From assembly GCA_022702545.1 (NCBI GenBank), contig JAHRBC010000007.1:3348001-3412000 (forward strand): DNA of 64,000 bases, read 5' to 3'. Source of the DNA: Phycomyces nitens (taxonomy: Eukaryota > Mucoromycota > Mucoromycetes > Mucorales > Phycomycetaceae). A program made the translations under genes and the position numbers. The notes under the pieces were generated by a model that was given only the letters and a program-made list of their open reading frames with translations, did not search any database and was not told the DNA's origin. Below, piece after piece: positions 56,839 through 64,000 of this stretch (positions are counted from its first letter, which is position 1; each line of letters opens with the position of its first letter).

Positions 56839-58341
56839 CTATTTCTCTGCTTTAGATAGAGGGACATACACTGGTGCCTTTGGTCCTTCACACATCACCT
56901 TGAGCTTCTCATTCAGTGTAGCCACTCGATTGGCAAACACAACCCGAACCTGATTATAAAGATAGATTCTCTTGTCATGTCGGCAGATTTGGACATGAAT
57001 TGCATACCGCAAATGGTTCCTTCCTTGATCTTCAATATATGACTTTTGCCGCAAAAACGTCTTTGTGTTTCTTGGCATGTCGTTTACATCATAGGGAATC
57101 AAAAACAACTTTACGGCCGTCTTGTTTGGATTCTTGATCACAATCTGCAATTGACCCTTTGGTGGTAGTCTATAACCACCCGGTCGATCAGGAATGTCTG
57201 TGAGATCAACAGTGCCAACATAGGGCGTAGGGTGCTCGTCTTCCTTTAGCTCATAAAACAGGGCTGGAAAGACAATCGACAGATGAGGAGGGCATTTGAG
57301 TGAGGGTCTGCAGTCACCACACCCAAGCACGCCAATCTGACAATGAAACACGATTGGCTTGGATGGCATTGTCGACATCCTGCCACTGAGCAGTGACTCT
57401 TCATAACTTCCCACGAGACTGCTCGCATGATGATCGCTTGCTACCCCGAGTGAACTTCTTCTTTGGGGACTAGACGGGATATTGAGGGTATTTGAATATA
57501 GTCCCCGAGGCTGGGAAGAGCGCACATGCCATGGAAGATGTGTAAATGAGGCAGAGGGAGATGTCGAATAGGCCAAGGAGCGTACACCTACGTGGCCATG
57601 GTGGGTGTACTGCATTTTTGCCGAAGGAATCGGCATCGCAAACGACGAACTCTGGAGACTGGACTGGGAGGCCAGCGATTGCGATAACAATGAAGGTCCA
57701 TCCACGGTAATCTCTTTTGCTTGGGTATTTTCGTCTTCTTGTTGCATGGCCGATAGAGACAGACGAGACAGTCGACGGATCCCAATGGTTGCATGTCTGT
57801 CGTCTGTTCTTTTTGGGCTGCAATTCTCATCATAGACAACTTCTAGCATCAACTGGCCACCGACTCCATCTTCGAGTCTGGTGGGCTGAAAGCGATGGGA
57901 TTGAAGACGGGCCTCTGGACTAAACTCGATTTTTTCCCAGACTGGACAAGAAGAGCATGGGCAGGTGTTGTCTAATGACGCCAGAACAAAGTCAAGATCA
58001 GAACGATTGATTGTCTGATGGGCCAATAGGGTGTGAAGGGGCATGCGATGACTGTAGGCATAAACTGATTGAAGCAGGAGGATTGGATCCATTGGATCTT
58101 GCGAACATGCGCTGTCCACAGACATCATCCATCGTTCCAGCAACACTCCTCGCCGTACGATGCTGACTACTCTTGTGCAATCTGCTCTTGATGATACATG
58201 GCCATGTAAAAGACATTGATGAGAATGGATGCAATCATAATCGGGTTCCAATCTCTCTCGTAATATAATCTGGATCAACTTGACAAATACAGCAACGAGA
58301 TTCATATCTGAAGTATCTGTGAATGTTTGGCGAATTGGCAT
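56839..58341 (-). CDS. Atos/FAM214-family protein
   Basis: A single exon of 500 aa. The C-terminal 130 residues carry the family signature: PYVGTVDLTD, GGYRLPPKGQLQIVIKNPNK, TAVKLFLIPYDVNDMP, NTKTFLRQKSY, LRYAIHVQICRHDKRIYLYN and VRVVFANRV. This matches the Atos (FAM214A/B) family, which includes a fission-yeast protein annotated for meiotic chromosome segregation and animal nuclear regulators. An N-terminal helical part (residues 1-150) has a cysteine cluster (NTCPCSSCPVWEKIEFSPEA). The middle is Ser-rich and probably disordered (residues about 185-330). The molecular function is not established. It is preceded by the Arf-like gene 240 bp upstream on the same strand. Confidence 0.85.
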   Translation of the reverse strand: MPIRQTFTDTSDMNLVAVFVKLIQIILRERLEPDYDCIHSHQCLLHGHVSSRADCTRVVSIVRRGVLLERWMMSVDSACSQDPMDPILLLQSVYAYSHRMPLHTLLAHQTINRSDLDFVLASLDNTCPCSSCPVWEKIEFSPEARLQSHRFQPTRLEDGVGGQLMLEVVYDENCSPKRTDDRHATIGIRRLSRLSLSAMQQEDENTQAKEITVDGPSLLSQSLASQSSLQSSSFAMPIPSAKMQYTHHGHVGVRSLAYSTSPSASFTHLPWHVRSSQPRGLYSNTLNIPSSPQRRSSLGVASDHHASSLVGSYEESLLSGRMSTMPSKPIVFHCQIGVLGCGDCRPSLKCPPHLSIVFPALFYELKEDEHPTPYVGTVDLTDIPDRPGGYRLPPKGQLQIVIKNPNKTAVKLFLIPYDVNDMPRNTKTFLRQKSYIEDQGRNHLRYAIHVQICRHDKRIYLYNQVRVVFANRVATLNEKLKVMCEGPKAPVYVPLSKAEK

Positions 58342-58581
58342 GGCGCTGTCATTGAAGACAGAAAAGAAGAAGAAGAAGAAGAAAGGAAGAAGAAGAAGAA
58401 TAAAAATAACAATAACAATAACAATAACAATAATAAAAAATAATAAAAAAATAATAATAAAAAAAAAAGTGTCTATAATTATTTACATTTATAGAAGGTT
58501 TAAATACATGTATACATATATACATACATATACATATATATATACATATATATATATATCCATCTATATATTATTATGTGT
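58342..58581. repeat. Low-complexity spacer
   Basis: (GAA)n at about 58360-58400, (AATAAC)n, A-rich runs and (TACATA)n at about 58505-58560. It must contain the promoter of the Atos-like gene and the 3' end of the GTPase gene. Confidence 0.8.
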
Positions 58582-60048
58582 TCACAATACTTGATAGTCA
58601 ATCTTTAACCCACTTCCCCTCAACGCCAACGAAGACGCCTTGAAAGCATTAGGCAACGGCTTACGGTCAGGCGGAATGAACTCCTGGGACGCCTTGAGGG
58701 ACAAGTAGACTTTTGGAGAATAGTACTTTTTCCAGCCTTGGCCATCCCATAGCTCTGGACAGCCCATCAGAAATGACTCAAAATCTCTCTCTTCTCCGTC
58801 CAGTACAGGATGGCGCAATAGCCCAAAAGAAACCATCTGGATCCAAAACAAGGTCTGGGTTTCTGAATATTCAATCGATTCATGGAGCAGGTCTTCTGGC
58901 CGTCGATTGGCCAGTTCAGCGTCTCTGAGGGCATCTTGCTCAAGTAGCTCAATCCCCCGCAGGATTGTCCGTAGGCTATACAGCAGTCGCCGGGTATCTT
59001 GCTTGTCTTGCAAGAGATTCAGATATGCAATCCTCAGCAGTGAATAGTGGTCAAAGAACAAGAATGCTTTTGCCAGCACGAACCAGTCCCAGAACTCCTT
59101 GTCTGGAAGGTGGTAGGGATTGGGCACCTCTTCCCATGGGGCAACCGGCATTTTTGCCTGTGGATACAGATCGCGTCGATAGCTAATCTCCTGTGAAGAG
59201 TGATTTGAATCACTGGCCCGTCTTTGGAACATGTCTGAACGCCTGGCTGACCGAGGCAAGATTGGTGAAAGGGGTATGTTGTGGTCTGTGTGTTGGATGC
59301 TCTTTATTTCAATCTTTTGGATCAAATAGTCGAGTATCTTGTCAAGGCCTCTTTCGGTTGCGGCATCGCACTCAAATATGCGCCATTGATGGCTACGTAA
59401 GGATTTTGTCAGTAGAGGATCTGTAATCCATTGTTGGCCGAGATCCTGGATGTCTACTGCTCCTTCTGAATCAATCTTGTTGACTACGGTAATGACGATT
59501 GCTTCCTTGAGTTCTTCTTCAAATGTCGTCAGGATCCACAGCATATTCTCTCTGGCCTTTGCTGCCACGGCTGGTTTGGTCTGCTCAACCCCGTCGACCA
59601 TAAAGATGATTACCTTTGTGTCCTTTATGTAGTTTAAAGAAGCTCCAATGTCTGCAGTTTATCAATAGGCTGTCAATCACCATATTCAGTCTTACCTGCA
59701 AATTCCCAAATCTGAAATGCAAACTGTCCATAGGGAATCACTTCTACATTATGGGACTCTGTTGGGAGGACTTGAAAGTCATTTGGCTAGTAGTAATAAA
59801 TAAATGGTTTATTTTTATTTTATCTTATTTGCCTTTACCTTTTCAGCACAATATTTAAAGTATAGTTTGTACAGAAAGGTTGTTTTTCCAGCTCCGCGTG
59901 CACCGAGAATACGAATTGGAATCTCTGATGATGATTATGAACGATTGTAATCCAATGATTAGCCAATCCTACCTTGACGGCCTTGTTCTTCTTCGAGCGA
60001 TTGTTTTGTGGACCAGAATTGAGAGATTATTCCAGAGAATCTCTTCAT
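58582..60048 (-). CDS. Divergent Arf-like GTPase with 240-residue C-terminal extension
   Basis: Four exons: 59973-60048, 59839-59924, 59696-59786 and 58582-59651; 440 aa, more than twice a normal Arf. It has the P-loop GARGAGKTT (residues 33-41), an Arf-like switch I segment (TESHNVEVI, 63-71), WEFAD (81-85) where Arfs have WDxGGQ, VVNKID (140-145) and DAATERGLDKIL as the G5 region. There is no Gly at position 2 for myristoylation (MKRFSG). The extension (about 200-440) starts with a Ser/Arg-rich linker. It then gives a mostly helical part (DKEFWDWFVLAKAFLFFDHY, RRLLYSLRTILRGIELLEQD) ending SGLKIDYQVL. It probably binds GTP, but hydrolysis may be altered because the switch II Gly and Gln are missing. 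A membrane-traffic role is inference from the Arf family. Confidence 0.8.
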
Positions 60049-60247
60049 TACTGAATGACAGATGAACAAGAACAGGAAAAGAAGTGAAGTGAAATGAAAA
60101 TTAAATAATTAAAATAATTAAATAATTAAATTATTAAATATAATATGATTCAATGATTATTATTATTATTTAGTAATAATAATAATAATAATATTCTATA
60201 TACACAACATACGCCTAGAAAGAAAGAAAGAAAGAAGAAGAAAATCT
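60049..60247. other. Short spacer
   Basis: About 200 bp, AT-rich with (TAAT)n and (GAAA)n runs, between the GTPase start and the SIN1 stop. Confidence 0.5.
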
Positions 60248-63067
60248 CTATGTGCCTTTGGTAACCTGTATAAGAAACTTGATCCTTGAACAAATGTCAT
60301 CTACAAGACACCCAATCAGAACAAATATATTCAATCAATTAGACACCTACACGCTTCTTTGGCACTCTCTGCCTCTAGAGCATATGTCTTGTAGTCCCGC
60401 TCTTTCATGACCACAATCTTAAAATGGCTGGGCAGCTTCTTGCTGGCCTTGCAGGTTCGAATGGCACTTACATGGAACGAAGTCTAGGACCAGAATAAGC
60501 TCACAATCATTGTTGTACTTGTACTTGTACTTACGGTCTTTACGGAATCAAACATTCCCTTGTGTTCTGGTGGCATCAAGTGAATATAGTCTCCATCAAT
60601 TGCCAACACACTGGCCCTTTTACCCACAAACATTGGCATCTTTCGATTGACAATGTATTTCTAAGGACCAACATCAAGATTAGCTTGGTTTTGTTTAGGA
60701 TTCCGATGATAGATGCCTTATATTGAGACAGTATATTGTCCGTAGCCCCATTGTTGTTACTGTTGTTGTTGCTGTTGTTGGCATTTGGTGAGTTTGCTGT
60801 CGAGAAGTACATTGGCTGCTGAGAGTCCTCCTTTTTCTTCTTGATGGGAGATCTCCAGAGGTGATTGGCAGCTTATTAAAGGGATGGTCAATAGGTCAAT
60901 CAATCAATCAAAAAAAAAAGGAATTATCAATTGGCACTCACAGGTTGGAACTGTAAGTGAGGTGCCCTTCTTGGTCAGACAAAGGTCAGTCTCACTAGGC
61001 AATCCCTCGACTGGTGTATCGTTTGGTACAATCATATTTGTGTCTGCAATGGTCAGCATGTACTCCTCTGGATCCAACTTGCGTTTCCGGGACACTAGAT
61101 CAAGCACATCCCCAATAAACATCTCTTCATCTACTCCTATCATGGTTGTGGCCGATACTGCTTCATTTGTCATCAATCTAATCCTGAAATACTTGATTGG
61201 TGTCATTGGCATGGTTGACTTTGTCAAGACTGCCTTGGAAGACGGTATAGGCACAGCCACAGCAGAAGAGTCTGTCTCTGTTTGCTGGGATGGGACTTGC
61301 AGCAACTGGAGCTGTGGTTGTAGGTTCAAATGTGGATAGTTAGTGCTAGATTCTACAGTAGAAGGCGGTCCAACCAAAGGATCGGCTGAATTGGCAGTCG
61401 ATGGGGCCAGTGTGCTCTGATCATGGCGATTTGATGCCGGAATATCAAGCACCCCAGAGTGTGTTGAAGGAGGCACGATTATGCTTGGAACTGGCTGCTT
61501 ATTCTTTCGAAGGGACTCGATATCTGGCTTGCCTCGACCGAGTTTTGCACGGTTCATTTCATTATCAATGACTATAACAAAGGGTTTAATAGGTTAATTG
61601 AAACAAGAAGACTTACTTTGAGAAGGAGTTGCTCGACAGAGTGCAAACTGGTCAAACGAAACCCTGTCAATCTTGCTCATACGATCCAGGGCTATGAATA
61701 TGAATATGAATATGAATAGGATTTAGCATTTGGCATTGGGCATTGGACATTGGGCATTTGGAATTTTTAGCCTAAACAGATGCCTTCTGTCCTACCTGGC
61801 AGATAGTCCTCTACTTCTCCATCGTCCTCGGCCATCAGCAAGGACCATTGTGCAAGGTCGTACTGTTCCTCCTCAATCTCTGGTGTTCTCTTGTGTTCGA
61901 TATAGTCATACAGAATAAAACCAATCACATCATCAATGATGGCGTCTGGTCTCACGACGAGCTGTACAGGCTTAAAGGGTGTAGAAGAGTGTGGCAGGTA
62001 CACACATAGCTTGACAGGATGGTTTTCTCCCTTGCCATCGACAAATGCATATTCTGCAAACGGATTGTCAGCAACCGAGGCCTTTTCTGCAATCATGGCC
62101 GACAAGGCAGAGATCTTTGGCCTGCTGGACGGCTCAAGTGAGCTGGGATGATTGAGGATGCGTTTTGTGTATTGGAGAGGAGATATCTGCTGAATGATCT
62201 GACTAGGGGTGTCTTGGGATGCCTGGGCCAAGGTTGTGCTGTCCTTGTGTTTGAAGCCGTTATCCTTGTCTCCCTGAATGCCTACGATCCCTTCGGTCGA
62301 TTGTGTGGGGGTAGTTGATCCAGTGCGTGAAATTAAACCTGATTGAGAAGTGGTTGTGGGAGGTACGATGGGGAATACTAAACGAGGAGCACTGCTGGGT
62401 GATAATGACCTTGATGAAGAGTCTAGGACAGAATCTACAGAGGGGTCAAGAGATAAAGTGTTTGCTTGCTCGCTGCCGTTTCCATGAAATGAGAACCCAA
62501 GACTTGCATCACTGGGTAACCGATTGTCTTTTGGACCGAGGATTGTCTGGTCTTGTTTGACAGTGTCGTTGTCCTGAATTGGCTGAGGCCAACTGGGCAG
62601 AGGTTTGTTTGTGGTGTCTAGTTTGTGCCGACTAGGGAATATAAGCTGCTGTTATTGTTATTTTCCTTGTACCTTTTCAATCCAGCTTGAATCTCTTCTT
62701 CTTCTTCTTCTTCTTCGTCATCACTGCTGTCCGAGGCTTGATCATTAGGATTGTGTACGAATCGGGTGGATTGATGGGCGGCGGGTGGTTTTGATTCGAT
62801 TTCTCTCTTTCGTAAATGGTATTGACTTCGTTTGGTACGTGGACTACTCAGTACAGCAGTTGGAAACTGATTTTGCTGTAGGGTTGTCTCTTGTACGGGT
62901 GAATAACAATACTGCATCTCTGGATAGACGGGTGCAGCTAGGCGAATGTATTCGTCGGACATGACAGTAGGCCTAAAGGATATTATGCGTTCTGCCCGTT
63001 CATCTATCCGTAGAAACTTGATGCGCATGCCATGAATTAGATAATCTGCATCAGTTGTCAAGGACAT
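60248..63067 (-). CDS. SIN1: TORC2 subunit Sin1/Avo1
   Basis: Eight exons: 62673-63067, 61796-62631, 61617-61691, 60942-61571, 60717-60871, 60535-60660, 60351-60483 and 60248-60300; 800 aa. Sin1 is a core TORC2 subunit that recruits AGC kinases and links to membranes and Ras. The N-terminus is MSLTTDADYLIHGMRIKFLR, followed by a long acidic run (SSDDEEEEEEEE). The CRIM domain is at about 285-410 (EYAFVDGKGENHPVKLCVYL, RPDAIIDDVIGFILYDYI, DLAQWSLLMAEDDGEVEDYL). The Ras-binding-like domain is at about 560-640 (KYFRIRLMTNEAVSATTMIG). The C-terminal PH domain is at about 690-795 (KYIVNRKMPMFVGKRASVLA, SAIRTCKASKKLPSHFKIVV). The intron between exons 5 and 6 (60661-60716) starts with GC. A poly-Asn tract (NANNSNNNSNNNG) precedes it. 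Confidence 0.93.
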
Positions 63068-63897
63068 TAAAAAAAAATTTAAAAAAAGAGAGAGGATTAA
63101 GCTGTTGATTGAGATTGTGGCAAGATTGGTAATGTACAATATTTCAAAAAGCCAATTCAACCTCTTTGAAAGGCCCTTTAGTAATTTTATAGACTTGATT
63201 ATTGTAGCTAATGTATACACGTGATTTGATTGGACTACAGCCTACTATAATTTCAATTGTTCAATACAATCATTGACTCGATTTGTCTATCCATAAATGT
63301 ATATCTAATCATGTTCAATCAAGAGTCATTGGAGATGGGCCAAGAGCACAAAAAGGATTATTTATAATATATACACACATATATATACACATACATACAT
63401 ATATCTTTTATATACATTTTAAAATATTTATAGACTTACCAATCCTATTCACAAAATAATAATAATAATAATAATAATAAACAATTGGAATCTAGGCTTG
63501 CTTGATTTACAAGATTAAGCCTAGATTCCCAAGTAGAAAGATCACGAATACAACGTATTCGTTAATCTCCACTCTCAAAAGTCGATTATCAATCATGACT
63601 TGTTTGAGACCGGGAACGTCTTTTTATTTACAGTGGGCCAAAAGACGTAAAGTGCCACACCGTTAAATTAATACATCTCAACAGGGAAGAAAAAGGGGGA
63701 AAAAAGGGAAGAAGAAGAAGAAGAAGAAAGGGAAAAAAAGGGTGGGGGAGGAGGAGGGGAGGGGGGAAGGGGGGGAAAAGGGGGGACAAGACATAGTGAT
63801 ATGTAGTGTTTGGGATAATAATAAAGAAAAGGACGTTCCACAGTTTTGCTTTTCAATAATAATAATAATAATAATAAAATAATAAAAATATAGATAC
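63068..63897. other. Intergenic with hairpins and simple repeats
   Basis: SIN1 promoter side. It has (AAT)n at about 63458-63480 and 63858-63877, a purine-only A/G tract at about 63684-63785, and two adjacent hairpins (separate entry). A short minus-strand frame at about 63636-63520 (KDVPGLKQVMIDNRLLRVEI) looks protein-like but has no matching splice partner. Confidence 0.4.
63487..63562. other. Two adjacent DNA hairpins
   Basis: A 13 bp perfect stem (GGAATCTAGGCTT at 63487-63499 with AAGCCTAGATTCC at 63517-63529, loop 17) and an 8 bp stem (ACGAATAC at 63544-63551 with GTATTCGT at 63555-63562, loop 3). Confidence 0.7.
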
Positions 63898-64000
63898 TTA
63901 CGCCTTGCGCGTCGATTCGTCAAGGTTGATTTGCTCGGACGGTTGCTGGCTGGCAGAAGCTGTTGTTTCTTGCTCTTCACTCTGTTCTTGCTGCTGTTCG
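63898..64000 (-). CDS. 3' end of a further gene, cut by window edge
   Basis: The minus-strand frame entering at 64000 encodes a Gln/Glu-rich end (EQQQEQSEEQETTASASQQP, then SEQINLDESTRKA) and reaches TAA at 63898-63900. The same bases form a strong donor (GC/GTAAGTATC), so the gene may instead splice onward. The first downstream acceptor (at about 63845) would give a short tail ending in low-complexity Pro/Phe/Ser. The stop reading is simpler. No family can be named from this piece. Confidence 0.5.
   Translation of the reverse strand, partial: EQQQEQSEEQETTASASQQPSEQINLDESTRKA

Noticed and set aside
57470..57823. Overlapping minus and plus frames within the Atos-like gene
   Set aside because: They are shadow frames of a continuous 500-codon ORF that carries the family signature.
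63668..63980. Frames encoding Phe/Pro/Ser-rich low-complexity protein
   Set aside because: They are produced by the purine-rich simple-sequence tract at about 63684-63785 and not by a gene.

Overview
The window looks like nuclear DNA of an early-diverging filamentous fungus, most likely Mucoromycota (Mucorales-type). The evidence is AT-rich intergenic DNA with many di- and trinucleotide runs, genes with many 45-100 bp introns, typical fungal housekeeping proteins, and decayed copies of repetitive families I associate with mucoralean genomes. No tRNA, rRNA or CRISPR array was recognised. Splice sites were read by eye from GT(GC)/AG signals, and every joined CDS given below keeps one open frame.

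Layout. 1-7.5 kb is gene-poor, with one small two-exon gene, one solo LTR and one orphan ORF. 7.5-11.3 kb holds two minus-strand metabolic genes (cytochrome b5/acyl-CoA dehydrogenase, mitochondrial aspartate aminotransferase). 12.6-14.4 kb holds decayed mobile or repetitive genes. 14.9-17.2 kb is a divergent pair: an unrecognised small gene and a mitochondrial enoyl-CoA hydratase (AUH type). 17.2-18.6 kb is a decayed multi-exon gene. A C2H2 zinc-finger gene lies at 20.9-21.6 kb. Two large single-exon F-box/LRR paralogues (23.6-25.4 kb minus, 37.7-39.6 kb plus) bracket 12 kb of mobile DNA: a 0.63 kb MITE-like element, two nearly identical solo LTRs, and a 5.5 kb segment flanked by about 525 bp inverted repeats. 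That segment carries a broken Tc1/mariner-type transposase and an unknown passenger ORF.

From 40.8 kb on the window is gene-dense: CDC37, a two-TM serine-rich protein, a KAT14/ATAC2-type PHD-GNAT acetyltransferase, and a small chromo-like gene. Then come five consecutive minus-strand genes: SEC24, SDHB, an Atos/FAM214 homologue, an Arf-like GTPase with a long C-terminal extension, and SIN1 (TORC2). The 3' end of one more gene is cut by the right edge.

Functionally the genes are mostly unrelated housekeeping: mitochondrial carbon and amino-acid metabolism (AAT, AUH, SDHB, ACAD), secretion (SEC24), kinase folding and signalling (CDC37, SIN1) and chromatin (KAT14). I see no biosynthetic cluster. 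The least ordinary items are the long-TIR transposon with a passenger ORF, the divergent extended Arf-like GTPase, and three small spliced genes without a long single ORF.
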